DNA of 64,000 nt. Source: Rhizomys pruinosus (Eukaryota > Chordata > Mammalia > Rodentia > Spalacidae). Made by a program: the position numbers and the translations under genes. Below the pieces are notes generated by a model. The model did not search any database, had not been told where the DNA came from, and saw only the letters and a program-made list of their open reading frames with translations. The stretch spans positions 1,345,898-1,409,897 of the forward strand of contig VZQC01009555.1 in the NCBI GenBank assembly GCA_009823505.1, written 5' to 3'. Positions 35,330-46,929 of this stretch are shown here, piece after piece (position 1 is the stretch's first letter; each line of letters opens with the position of its first letter).

Positions 35330-37200
35330 CCCAGAGACATAGCCCAATAGGAAATGACAACTGGGTCACAATGGAGCATTTCCACGTGCCAGGCCTACAG
35401 AACATGAGTTGTACCTCATATCACCTAAAAGAAACCTGGGAAGCAGTGATGTCATCTCCACTTCTCAGAACTTGGGCTAAGGCTCTGAAGCCTGGTACTG
35501 CACCCCCAGACCCCCTGACTGTAACCTTGCCTCTGAAAGAGGAAAGATGGACAGACCATTTCAGTAAGCAATGTAAACCACACTGTAACTTATCTAGTAT
35601 ATGCAACAAAAGCTTGTTTTTCAATGCTTGACTCATCTTTCCATGAAGACTGATTGTCCTGTCAATATGCACATCCATGCGAAATGTCTGGAAACAGCAG
35701 ATGCATTAGGACTGTCAGAAGATTTGCGTGCAAATATTCACAATGGCTTCTGTCAGGACACAGTACAAAAAGATCGGAATAGGGAAGACGAATCTCTCAT
35801 AGGTCACATTCCAAGGATAATGCCTCTATCAAAGAGGAACATACCCCATCAAACTCACTTTCATCTCAGCCCAACAATGCCCATTGGCAGCCTGTGACAA
35901 GGGCAGGGAGGCCTCTGACAGCATTAAGTCAGCGCCCACTACTACTGATTACTTAATAACCCACTCTTGTGCCGTCCCTGGGCTTGAGCATGTAGTTGTT
36001 CTGACACTGCTGAGTTCAAGCACCCAGAGCTACCCCAGTGCAGTTTAACATCCAGGCCCAGGTGAGGGTGTTCAGAGCAAAGACATGCTAAAACACATCT
36101 ACATACAATTCCATCTGGAGGCTTTACAAGACTGCAGTTCTGATGCATTAGTCACAGCCTGGCTTCGAAAGGAATCTGGGTACCACGATCTACACTGATT
36201 CAAGGCACAAGCTGCTCAACTTTAAGGCTATGCTTCCTGCTGACCTTCATATTCTCTCTCACTCGTGTAAACTGACATAAAGGTTGTAAGTGATCCCTCC
36301 CAATATTCTAGTCAAAGAGCACAAAGCTCAAAGTCAATTCAAAAAATAACAAGCACCTTTTAAGAAACTCACTTTCCTCATGACACTGTTTAAGGACACA
36401 GCATTAAAAAAGAGGGAGACAACCAAGCAGAAAGAATGGTCTCAAGAGATCCTGACGCCACAGAGGTCTGCTTCAGGAGAGTTAGCCTCTTTGGGGTTGG
36501 AAAATAAGGAGAGGACCAGTTGAACAGGATGTCACAGGTAATTCCCAGGGTGCACCTGGAGTCAAGTACAACTCATAACTAACTACATAGAAGCTCTGAA
36601 GCATGAGGCAAACTTTCCATGTACAGTGTTCTCCTACCATGCAGAAGGTAAGTCACATGGGAAAAGTCTCAAGAAATCCAAACTGCTCTGGAAAATCCTT
36701 TAGTAAGGATTGTTGTATTGGAGACTGGCATCCGCTATTCCCTAGGAAGTTCCAGGCAATTTTTCAAACAATGGCACAAATCACTCCTTGGCTGAGTTCC
36801 CAGTAAAGAGATGGTTCACAGCAGTGTGCCCTGGTATGCGTGTTGAACAGCGTCCTGGTGGCTAACAGCACAGGGCTATCCTGGCTCTGAGCATGGGTTG
36901 TTTTGAAGACCACAAGCACAGTTTAGCAAGATGCTTGTAAGACAAGTGCATGCAAGGTGAAAATGAACAGAGACATGGCCGCCCGCCAGCTCCCCAAGGA
37001 TGGCAGAATCGCCCACACCCAGTTCCTTCTCCCAGATTCTGCTTATGGAATGTTCACACTTTTTCAATCTGGGTGAGTTGTATTTCCATACCACACTGCT
37101 CTATTAGAGTTGCTTAAAAATAAGGTTTAGAACCTGAAAACCTTAAGAAACAGTATAGGTTAAAAAAGACACCCCTCAAGAGCAATTTTTGTAATTTTAT
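35330..37200. other. Unassigned intron sequence
   Basis: Prmt3 intron with no recognised repeat or exon over 1.9 kb. Confidence 0.45.
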
Positions 37201-37204
37201 TTTT

Positions 37205-37394
37205 TAACTATTTGTGTGTGTGTGTGTGTGTGTGCACACGCGCGCGTGTGCTTGCAATGCCTGTAGATGGCATCAGATCTCCTGACTAGTTACACATAGC
37301 TAGCAGTCAGGTACCATGTGGGTCCTGGGAATCGAACTCAGGTCCTCTGCAAGAGCATCCAGTGCTCTTAACTGCTAAGCCATCTCTCCGGTTG
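37205..37394 (-). repeat. B2 SINE with (GT)n tail
   Basis: Reverse B2 whose tail has become (GT)n plus cacacgcgcgcgtgtgc (37,212-37,252), an alternating purine-pyrimidine tract. Confidence 0.9.
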
Positions 37395-37844
37395 TCTACA
37401 ATATCCTTCCACAAAACAGTTATGGTTTTACTCACGGATTGGGGGCCAGATGCATCACAAGCCTCATTCACGGGACACAGAGCACTCTCCGGTGTCAGCT
37501 CAAACTGCGCACATCAGTGGCTGCCCTGCTCCAAAGCCCACCTCGAAGTCTGCTCTCTCAGGGACTCAGTACTGCGATCCTTCGAACTGACAGAAGAAGC
37601 CTAGAGCCACAACGCTGTTCCGTTCCCAGGTTCCAATTCTGGTTTTCCCTCAAGTCCCCTTGGTCTCATCTAGACAGTTCTGCCCTGTCTTCTCCTCCGT
37701 CTCTACCCACTCTGGTCTGTAGTTCCCTGCAGTCCAGCTGTGCTCTTTCTGCCCAATCACTTCTCATGACTCTACGAGAGGGAGACAGGAGTCTCTCTAC
37801 TCTTTAAACACTGTGGTCCACACAGGGGCTGGGCTTCTTTTCTA

Positions 37845-38212
37845 AAAATCAACACATATTATGTGTGCTCATTCACAGAGGTCAACATGGTATTGCCACA
37901 TATGCAGATGGCACACACTAATCAATCCTCCCCCAGCATGTGACCCTGAGTGCTCACACCATTTAGTTCCTGTGCAAGGGGAAAGCATAGGATTCCACCA
38001 GTGTAGAGGGTGCTGCAAGAAACAATGTGCCGGCATTCCATGATTTCATCTCCTTAGGTAAACACCCCTCAGTGTACTGGTGGGTCCTGTGTTCAGTTTT
38101 TACTTTTGAGGAACCTCCACACTGTTTTCCCTAAGGACCACTAATCCACATTTCCACCAACAGTGTTTCTTCCTCTGCACCTACTAGCACTTATGTTATT
38201 CCATAAAAGCAA
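37845..38212 (-). mobile_element. Old L1, piece 1 (3' part of ORF2)
   Basis: Antisense ORF2-like sequence (gaggaacctccacactgttt, catttccaccaacagtgt). It is the low-coordinate end of an old L1 that continues in pieces to 41,820. Confidence 0.75.
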
Positions 38213-38218
38213 TTCTAA

Positions 38219-38567
38219 ATCCAGGAATGGGGGCATACTCCTTTAACTCCAGCATTGGCTCATGGAGATCCAGGCCAACTTGGTCTACACAGGGAACTCC
38301 AGGCCAACCTGGTCTGTATGAGAGTTCCAAGCCAACCTGGTCTACACAGTGAGTTCCAGGCCAACCTGGTCTACACAGTGAGTTCCAGGCCAACCTGGTC
38401 TACACAGTGAGTTCCAGGCCAACCTGGTCTACGCAGTGAGTTCCAGGCCAACCTGGTGTACACAGTGAGTTCCAGGCCAACCTGGTCTACACAGTGCGTT
38501 CCAGGTCAACCTGGTCTACACAATGAGTTCCAGGCCAGCTAGGGCTACAAGGAGACCCTGTCTCCAA
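38219..38567 (+). repeat. B1 SINE with internal 29-bp tandem expansion, about 9 copies
   Basis: The B1 head (38,219-38,270) and end (cagctagggctacaaggaga, 38,535-38,567) are normal. Between them ccaggccaacctggtctaca plus cagtgagtt is repeated about nine times. It is inserted within the old L1. Confidence 0.95.
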
Positions 38568-38571
38568 AAAA

Positions 38572-38880
38572 ACAGCCACTCTGTGTGACAAGTGATCCAC
38601 TGTGTCTCTGATGGCATTTTCATGACAGCTGGTGACAGGCAGTGATGCTGCCTGCTTTTGCACGGATTCATTTCCTAGCCATTTGTATTTCTTTTGAGAA
38701 GTATCTACTTAAGTCACTGGCCCATTTTTAACTGGATTTTTGCTCCTTAGACTTTTTGAGTTCCTTGCACATGTTCTGGGGGTGAACATATAGTTAGGTG
38801 GGTAGCTGGCTAGCACTCTAATTCTGTAGGTTGTCTCTTTGCTCTGCTGTTGCTTTGTTGAATGGATGTACTATAAACTG
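38572..38880 (-). mobile_element. Old L1, piece 2
   Basis: Antisense ORF2-like sequence (gagaagtatctacttaagtc, ggttgtctctttgctctgct) continuing piece 1. Confidence 0.75.
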
Positions 38881-38940
38881 ACGTAATCCCACCTGACAGT
38901 TCTATTTCCTATGCTTCTGGGGTCCAAGCCAAAAAAAGCC

Positions 38941-40112
38941 TAGCCTGCACTGATGTCCTGAGTGTTTCCCACACTGGCCTGCACTGATGTCCTGAGTGTT
39001 TCCCACACTGGCCTGCACTGATGTGCTGAGTGTTTCCCACACTGGCCTGCACTGATGTGCTGAGTGTTTCCCACACTGGCCTGCACTGATGTGCTGAGTG
39101 TTTCCCACATTGGCCTGCACTGATGTGCTGAGTGTTTCCCACACTGGCCTGCACTGATGTGCTGAGTGTTTCCCACATTGGCCTGCACTGATGTGCTGAG
39201 TGTTTCCCACACTGGCCTGCACTGATGTGCTGAGTGTTTCCCACATTGGCCTGCACTGATGTGCTGAGTGTTTCCCACACTGGCCTGCACTGATGTGCTG
39301 AGTGTTTCCCACATTGGCCTGCACTGATGTGCTGAGTGTTTCCCACACTGGCCTGCACTGATGTGCTGAGTGTTTCCCACATTGGCCTGCACTGATGTGC
39401 TGAGTGTTTCCCACACTGGCCTGCACTGATGTGCTGAGTGTTTCCCACATTGGCCTGCACTGATGTGCTGAGTGTTTCCCACACTGGCCTGCACTGATGT
39501 GCTGAGTGTTTCCCACATTGGCCTGCACTGATGTGCTGAGTGTTTCCCACACTGGCCTGCACTGATGTGCTGAGTGTTTCCCACATTGGCCTGCACTGAT
39601 GTGCTGAGTGTTTCCCACACTGGCCTGCACTGATGTGCTGAGTGTTTCCCACATTGGCCTGCACTGATGTGCTGAGTGTTTCCCACATTGGCCTGCACTG
39701 ATGTGCTGAGTGTTTCCCACATTGGCCTGCACTGATATCCTGAGTGTTTCCCACACTGGCCTGCACTGGTGTGCTGAGTGTTTCCCACATTGGCCTGCAC
39801 TGATGTGCTGAGTGTTTCCCACACTGGCCTGCACTGATGTGCTGAGTGTTTCCCACATTGGCCTGCACTGATGTGCTGAGTGTTTCCCACACTGGCCTGC
39901 ACTGATGCGCTGAGTGTTTCCCACATTGGCCTGCACTGATGTGCTGAGTGTTTCCCACATTGGCCTGCACTGATGTCCTGAGTGTTTCCCACATTGGCCT
40001 GCACTGGTATCCTTATCCTGAGTGTTTCTCACACTGGCCTGCACTGATGTGCTGAGTGTTTCCCACACTGGCCTGCACTGATGTGCTGAGTTTCCCACAT
40101 TGGCCTGTGCTG
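38941..40112. repeat. 34-bp minisatellite, about 34 copies, with 68-bp higher-order period
   Basis: The unit is tggcctgcactgatgtgctg followed by agtgtttcccacac. Units end cacac or cacat, and from about 39,055 to 39,650 the two forms strictly alternate. The unit has no stop in any minus frame, so three overlapping frames of 354-426 codons are open. A length not divisible by 3 and a shared frame among all phases argue against coding. It interrupts the old L1. Confidence 0.98.
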
Positions 40113-40124
40113 AGGTTTCCCACA

Positions 40125-40320
40125 CATTTTCTTCCAGTAGTTTGAGGCAGGAGTTCAGTCTCCAGATGGACATCCAGCACATTTAAGTGGCTGTTCTTTC
40201 TCCACTGTATGTTTCTGGTGGCTTTGTCAAGAATCAGTTGCTGTAGGTGGCTGTGTGGGTTACTTCTGGAACCTCTGTCTGTTACTCTGATGCATGTGGG
40301 ATCACAGTAGCATGCTGAGG
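40125..40320 (-). mobile_element. Old L1, piece 3
   Basis: Antisense ORF2-like (gtagtttgaggcaggagttc, ctttgtcaagaatcagttgc), continuing on the far side of the minisatellite. Confidence 0.75.
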
Positions 40321-40323
40321 TAC

Positions 40324-40432
40324 ACATGGTGACTCATGCCTATAATCTCAGCACTGAGGTAGGAGTATCACAGAAAGTTCCAGGCGAGCCTAGGTTACAG
40401 AGTAAGACCAAAGGAACAGACAGACAGCATGG
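40324..40432 (+). repeat. B1/B4-like SINE
   Basis: Contains ggtgactcatgcctataatc and gagcctaggttacagagtaa. It is inserted in the old L1. Confidence 0.65.
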
Positions 40433-40444
40433 TGCTTGTGATTC

Positions 40445-40520
40445 AGCTCTGCAGCAAATCTTGATGTCTGGCTTGTAGTGCCTCCAGTTTTGTCCCTTTT
40501 GCACAAGGAAACTTAGGCTC
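40445..40520 (-). mobile_element. Old L1, piece 4
   Basis: Antisense ORF2-like (gatgtctggcttgtagtgcc, tccagttttgtcccttttgc). Confidence 0.6.
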
Positions 40521-40574
40521 CCTGGGAGACCCCCTACCCTACGCATTCTTATGTGTATGAGTGTGTTTATACTG

Positions 40575-41275
40575 TTGCACACATGTGTGCATGTGTAGGC
40601 TAGAGGTCAATGCCAGGTGTTTCTTCAATCACTTTCCACCATAGTTTTTGAGAAAGGGCCTCTTACTGATTCAGCTACTGATCCAGCTCACTCATCCAGA
40701 TCACTGATCCAGGTACTGATCCAGCTCACTGATCCAGCTCACTGATCCAGCTCACTCATCCAGCTCACTCATCCAGATCACTGATCCAGGTACTGATTCA
40801 GCTCACTAATTCAGCTCACTGATTCACTACTGATCCAGCTACTAATTCAGATCACTGATCCAGGAACTGATCCAACTCACTGATCCAGTGCATTGATTCA
40901 ACTCACTGATCCAGCTCACTGATCCAGCGCACTGATCCAACTCACTGATTCAGCACACTGATTCAGATCACTGATCCAGCTCAGTGATCCAGTGCATTGG
41001 TTCAACACACTGACCCAGCTCACTAATCCAACTCACTGATCCACTGGCTCACTGATCCAACTCATTGATCCAGCACACTGATTCAGCTCACTGATCCAGC
41101 TACTGATTCAGCCAGCTACTAAATCCAGCTTTGCTGCTGGCCAACAAGCTCCAGATGTGCCATCTACTTGTCCCAGCACTGAGACTACAGGACATGCTTT
41201 TTACAGGGATGCTGGAGGTTCAAACTTGGGTCCCTGTGCATGCGCAGCATGCACACTACCTAGTAAGCAGCTGCC
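40575..41275 (-). repeat. B3-like SINE hosting a 12-14-bp minisatellite
   Basis: The flanks look like one reversed tRNA-derived rodent SINE: gtttttgagaaagggcctct on the left, and gctggccaacaagctccag through atgctggaggttcaaacttg on the right. From 40,665 to 41,115 a short motif close to cactgatccagct is repeated more than 30 times with many variants, apparently grown from the SINE's own sequence. Confidence 0.75.
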
Positions 41276-41299
41276 CAATACCTCATTAGGTCCTTTGTA

Positions 41300-41820
41300 G
41301 TTCCATACAATGGGAGGATTTTCTTTCCCAGTTTTGTCAAGGATGCCTGGTACTTTCGTAGAACACTTTAATACAAATTTTAATCCATGGACATACTAAA
41401 ATATTGCATATCTAATTTCTTCTATCAATGGTTTAAGAGTTTTTGTTGTAGAAATCTTTTCCGTCCCTTGTGTTTATTCCCAGATGTTTACTTTGTTTTT
41501 GTAGCTATTATGAATAAAACTGTCTTAATGTTCTGATTTATAGAAAAGCTGATTTTTATAATACTACAGTACTTTATGGCATTTATCAGTTCTAAAATCT
41601 TCTGTGGCCTCTTTAGGTTTTTCCAAGTACAGCACCACACACCATCCTAAACAGATGTCATCTGAGTCTCTCTCTTCCTCTGTCAGTGCTTTACTCTGTT
41701 TCTCTTCCTAACAGCGCTGGCTCAGATTTCTAGTGTTGAATCTAATGGGAAGAGAGACAGTGGCCACCGCCCCCTCTTGTTCTCAGCCTATGCAGAAGCG
41801 CCTTCATATTAGAACTCCTC
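41300..41820 (-). mobile_element. Old L1, piece 5
   Basis: Antisense ORF2-like AT-rich sequence (tggtttaagagtttttgttg, ttattcccagatgtttac). It is too decayed for a continuous frame. Confidence 0.65.
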
Positions 41821-41873
41821 CAATCTTCTGCTAAGCTACTGACCACCACAGAAGCACTTTAAATAGTTTCTAC

Positions 41874-41877
<4 letters not shown>

Positions 41878-41913
<36 letters not shown>

Positions 41914-42050
41914 TCTTTTGAGACAGGTCTCCTGACCCCAGTAGTCCTGGAATTCACTTTGTAGATCAGGCTGGCCTTGAACTCACAGAGATCCGCCTGC
42001 TTCTGCCTCCAGAGTGCTGGGATTAAAGGGCTGTGCCACCGCATCCGTCT
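41878..42050 (-). repeat. B1 SINE with a 35-T run
   Basis: Reverse B1 with an unusually long pure T run (41,878-41,912). The body lacks several single bases (gacaggtctcctgacc). Confidence 0.9.
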
Positions 42051-42262
42051 CTGCTATACTTTTAAATTAAGCATTACATACAGACAAAAATAGAATTTCT
42101 GTCTAAAATAAGACACATTCTCTTTTGCTATAAGTGCTTTATTCAAGTTCATAGGTATAATGAACTAAAGAGCTAAAGGGCTAAAGGGTAGGGTGCTGCT
42201 CAGTGGAGGAACTCTGGCCCTACTGGCCTGGCAGGTTCCTCCCCCGCCCCCCGCCGGTACAC

Positions 42263-42576
42263 AATTTTTTTTGGGGTTTTTTGAGACAGGGTCTCTCCTT
42301 GTAGCCCAGCTGTCCTGGAACTCAACTTGTAGGACCAGGCTGGCCTGAACTCCAGACCAAGCCTTGCCTTGCCTTCCAAGTGCTGGATTAAAGTGTGCGC
42401 CACCACATGGCCCAGCTTTTTTTTTTTTTTTGTTATTGAGGACAGGCTCATTTCTTTAGTCCCAGCTGGCCTGGAGCCATGTACTATGTAGACCAGGCTG
42501 GCCTTGACACCACAGGTAGATCTGCTGCCTCTGCCTTCCTAGTGCGGGATTAAAGGCGTGCGCCACCACACTGGCT
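42263..42576 (-). repeat. Two adjacent B1 SINEs with many single-base indels
   Basis: Copies 42,263-42,417 and 42,418-42,576 are both reverse B1. Each has several one-base insertions or deletions relative to the shared B1 pattern (for example ttgtaggaccaggc, gaggacaggctcattt). Confidence 0.9.
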
Positions 42577-42657
42577 AAAACAAATTTTATGATGAGCCTC
42601 TGGATAGGCAAATTTCCTCTAATTTGTCCAAAGCTAGAGAAAGCTACAAAGCCACAT

Positions 42658-42785
42658 TCATGAATTACAACAGACAGCAGAGGTTAAGAGGGCGCACGTG
42701 CAGTCTATAGTTGCCAGTTATTCATGAATTACAGCAGACAGCAGAGGTTAAGAGTGCGCATGTGCAGTCTGCAGTTGCCACTTAC
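42658..42785. repeat. Tandem duplication of 62 bp
   Basis: The block attcatgaattacaacagac through gtctatagttgcca is repeated directly with about six differences. Confidence 0.9.
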
Positions 42786-43395
42786 TGCAGATAACAGACT
42801 GCACTCCAGAGATTTAAAAAAAATGCTAAATCATGAATCTGGGAAAGGGACAGGTAGAATGGGGCAAGGTTATGAGATGAGAGAGAAGAGGCAAAGAGTA
42901 AGCAGAGTAACATCTTAACATATGCCAGACTTATATTAAAGAACAAAATTAACCAATAAAAATTATTGGAAACATTTACAAAAAGAGATTTCATATAAAT
43001 ATTCATGAACCATGAAACAAAACACAACACAAAACCAAGGAAATCATGGGCAGTGCTGCCCAGTGACCAGCTCTGCACAAATACCCACATCAAGCTGTGG
43101 ACCACTCCTAACCTTGGGAACCTCTCCATGCTCCTTTTCCATCAAGTCCTCCTAACAAAGGTGACCACTGTTGTCACGTTAAAGCTCATACATTAAACTA
43201 GCCTGAAATTTGAATACTGAAACTTTCTGTTTCTGGCTTTGACCTTCACACTCATGGACTCACGTGCACTGAGTGAGTTGTCAAAATCATCTTCAGAGCT
43301 GTGTTCTACACCACAATATCCTGCACTTATCTGTCACAAGTCTGTTGAATGCTGTTTTAGTCTACAGTTGGAGCTATCATAAAAAGGCTCAATAA

Positions 43396-43605
43396 GGGCT
43401 GGAGAGATGGCTCAGTGGTTAAAAGCACTGGCTGCTCTTGCAAAAAACCTGTGTTTGGTTCCTAACACTCACATAGTGGCTAACAAACATTCTAACTCCA
43501 GTTGTAGGGAATCCAACACCTTCTTCTGGCTTCTGTGGGCACTGCACGCACACAGTACACTTACATTCATGCAGGAAAAACTTTTGTACATATAAAATAT
43601 AATTT
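43396..43605 (+). repeat. B2 SINE
   Basis: Full B2 from gggctggagagatggctcag. It ends near an AT-rich inverted stretch. Confidence 0.9.
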
Positions 43606-43826
43606 TTAATTTTTATTTATTTTTTAAATATAATTTTATTTTTTTGAAGCTATAAAAAATTAAATATAATTTTTTAAAGAAAGGCTACGATAGGCATTCT
43701 TAACATGCCTTTTGATGAATGTGTTAACATTTTTCTACTGTGCTCCAGCCTTTCGCCTAGAAATGAAATAAAGCTTAGCTTTCTTAGCTGTAGTTAGTTG
43801 CTAGGTTTATAGAAACAGCTTGATTT

Positions 43827-44005
43827 GGGGGCAGTGGGATGGCTCAGCAGGTAAAGGCACTTGCTGTCAAGCCTAATAACCTGAGTTTCAATCCCCAGAA
43901 CCCATACACTGGAAAGACAGAACTGACTCCCACAAGTTGTCCTGTGACTGCTGCACACATGCTATGGTGTATGTGTGCAACCCCATGTACACAGATGAAT
44001 GGAAA
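43827..44005 (+). repeat. B3-like SINE
   Basis: Contains gggatggctcagcaggtaaa, ggcacttgctgtcaagcc and actcccacaagttgtcctgt. Confidence 0.8.
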
Positions 44006-44399
44006 AAGAATGTTTAAAGAGAGACACCCTTTTCCCTCCAGCACCTCTGCTTTGATTCCCCCCCAAACTCCCAACTGTCTGGAGTAAGTGTCTCACAGCC
44101 TGCCATTTATCTCCCACAAACCCTCACAGCCTGCCATTTCTCTCCTGTATTCGTCAGCTTCTTCTCTAAGACACTCAGACTGTTACGTACCTGCAGTGCC
44201 CATATCACATGGAACCAAACTCTCAGTATTTCTTTGGTGCTACCCAATATCCACGGGTACATTTATTGTCTCTTCAAGTTACAACACAGGAACTACCTAC
44301 CAGTTGGCTCACCACTGTATGTAGGAAGCCTCTGGGCACCAGCACAAGGTAAAGTTCTCAGAAGAGATGAAGGGCAGGCCACTTCTCACCCAGCTGAGA

Positions 44400-45640
44400 C
44401 CAGTTAAGAAGACTCAATGTCAGAAGAGTAGGGACGGGATCCAGAAGACCCCACCATCTTACAAGGAGTCCTAAGACAGGCTCCAGGAGACCCCACCATC
44501 TTACAAGGAGTCCTAGGACAGGACCCAGGAGATCCCACCATCTCACAAGGAGTATTAGGACAGGATCCAGGAGACCCAGCCATCTTACAAGGAGTCCTAG
44601 GACAGGCTCCAGGAAACCCTGCCATCTTATAAGGAGTCCAAGCCAGGCTCCAGGAGACCCCACCATCTTACAAGGAGTCCTAGGACAGGATCCAGGAGAC
44701 CCAGCCATCTTACAAGGAGTCCTAGGACAGGCTCCAGGAGACCCCGCCATCTTACAAGGAGTCCTAGGACAGGCTCCAGGAGACCCCACCATCTTACAAG
44801 GAGTCCTAGGACAGGATCCAGGAGACCCAGCCATCTTACAAGGAGTCCTAGGACAGGATCCAGGAGACCCCACCATCTTACAAGGAGTCCTAGGACAGGA
44901 TCCAGGAGACCCAGCCATCTTACAAGGAGTCCTAGGACAGGCTCCAGGAGACCCCGCCATCTTACAAGGAGTCCTAGGACAGGCTCCAGGAGACCCCACC
45001 ATCTTACAAGGAGTCCTAGGACAGGATCCAGGAGACCCAGCCATCTTACAAGGAGTCCTAGGACAGGATCCAGGAGACCCCACCATCTTACAAGGAGTCC
45101 TAGGACAGGATCCAGGAGACCCAGCCATCTTACAAGGAGTCCTAGGACAGGCTCCAGGAGACCCAGCCACCTTACTAGGAGTCCTAGGACTGGATCCAGG
45201 AGACCCCACCATCTTACAAGGAGTCCTAGGACAGGATCCAGGAGACCCAGCCATCTTACAAGGAGTCCTAGGACAGGATCCAGGAGACCCCACCATCTTA
45301 CAAGGAGTCCTAGGACAGGATCCAGGAGACCCAGCCATCTTACAAGGAGTCCTAGGACAGGCTCCAGGAGACCCCGCCATCTTACAAGGAGTCCTAGGAC
45401 AGGATCCAGGAGACCCCACCATCTTACAAGGAGTCCTAGGACAGGATCCAGGAGACCCAGCCATCTTACAAGGAGTCCTAGGACAGGATCCAGGAGACCC
45501 CACCATCTTACAAGGAGTCCTAGGACAGGATCCAGGAGACCCAGCCATCTTACAAGGAGTCCTAGGACAGGATCCAGGAGACCCCGCCATCTTACAAGGA
45601 GTCCTAGGACAGGATCCAGGAGACCCTGCCATCCTCAAGG
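44400..45640. repeat. 42-bp minisatellite, about 29 copies, with 210-bp higher-order period
   Basis: The unit reads accatcttacaaggagtcct then aggacaggatccaggagacc. Variants at c(a/g)c or cagccatc and at ggatcc/ggctcc recur every five units. From about 44,650 onward the five-unit pattern repeats four times, with some drift. One minus frame is open for 426 codons (SPGSCPRTPCKM repeats), but codon use is fixed by the repeat and there is no other gene evidence. Confidence 0.97.
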
Positions 45641-46428
45641 AGACCTACACCAGCTGCAGAGGTGGAGCCAGTGGGAAGACGCTCCTCCAACATAAAAGCC
45701 GCTCAGTGAAGCCTATTAAATACCTGCCAGATGTCCCACTACAGTCTATGATGCAAGTTCAAGACAAATCTTACTATTTCTAAGCAGCACAGATGTGTTT
45801 TAATAATTAGTTTGTTTGGCTGATTAGCTTTGCAAGGTCAAAATTAGGTCAACTTACACCAAAGAGTTCCAAGTGCTGATTTAATACCCAGAAGCGAATG
45901 TGGAATTAGCAGGTTACTACCATCAGATTCTTCAAAAGCCTTGAAAGAAGATTTAAAGAACAATTGGAAAGAAATGGACTCGTCTTGAAGCTCATTCCTT
46001 AAGCCATTAGAGAAATTTAGAGCTTAATTACAAAATAAAACAAAAATAAAAGTAGCATGACTCAGGAACTGCTGAGGTTTGAGCTGTAAACATTTTCAAG
46101 TTTCTCCACATAGCAGTTGTATTAGCCTTAAAAAGCTGAGGAACTCAGAAGCCTGTCTTGACTCTGCAAAGGTGTAAATCTTGCCCATGTGGGTGTTGCG
46201 GCTTCTAGCTCAGGATCATGAGTTCAGTTCATCAGAGTCCGCTACTTGCTCCCCACTGGAAATGACAGATTCTCTCCCGGTCCTCCACACAGTGCAGCTC
46301 TGAGTGGTTCACAGGGGTGTGGTTCCTAGATACTGGGCCCCAGCATGTGCTGGGGAGACTAAGAGATGAAATGCCACCCTACAGAGTCCTTCTCTCTGCC
46401 TGTTGCTTTTGGCTTTGGGGTTTTTATT

Positions 46429-46430
<2 letters not shown>

Positions 46431-46469
<39 letters not shown>
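46431..46469. repeat. (GT)n microsatellite
   Basis: About 19 uninterrupted GT units. Confidence 0.98.
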
Positions 46470-46471
<2 letters not shown>

Positions 46472-46737
46472 CTAGAGAAAGAAAGAGTGGGGGGAGGCTG
46501 TAGCCATGGCAGGCCTGGAACATATTATACCCACCTGTCCAAGCTACTACCTCCAGGAACTGCCTACTTCAATCTGAGCCATTCTATTATGTAACGAGAA
46601 CCCTAATTTTATGAAAAACTCCTAATTAAAAGAAAAGAGAAACAATCACAGAGGGCTCAGGGAAACACCAAAGAGAGATCACACAATGGTTACGAATGTT
46701 AAGGAATTTAGATACACTGGTTAAAGACATAAAAATC

Positions 46738-46887
46738 TTTTTTTTTTTCTTTTTTGGTCTTTTTGAGACAGGGTCTCCCTGTAGCCCCAGCTGTCCTGGA
46801 GACCAGGCTGGCCTTGAACTCACAAAGATCCGCCTGCCTCTGCCTCCCAAGTGCTAGGACTAAAGGCGTGCGCCACCCAGCCCGGCT
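46738..46887 (-). repeat. B1 SINE with internal deletion
   Basis: Reverse B1 joining ctgtcctgga directly to gaccaggctgg, about 17 bp shorter than the others. Confidence 0.9.
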
Positions 46888-46929
46888 CTTTGTTTTTTTG
46901 AGATAAAAATCTTAACTCTATGATGTTGT

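Noticed and set aside
38941..40112. CRISPR-like array of regularly spaced repeats
   Set aside because: The whole unit is repeated with no unique spacers, and the sequence is mammalian. It is a minisatellite.
38902..40182. 426-codon minus-strand ORF, with overlapping ORFs of 361 and 354 codons
   Set aside because: All three frames are open only because the 34-bp unit lacks minus-strand stops. A repeat not divisible by 3 that is open in every phase, lying in an old L1 inside an intron, is not a protein gene.
44358..45638. 426-codon minus-strand ORF of SPGSCPRTPCKM repeats
   Set aside because: The 42-bp unit is divisible by 3 and stop-free in this frame, so openness is automatic. No homology, no sign of purifying selection at codon positions, and no promoter seen.
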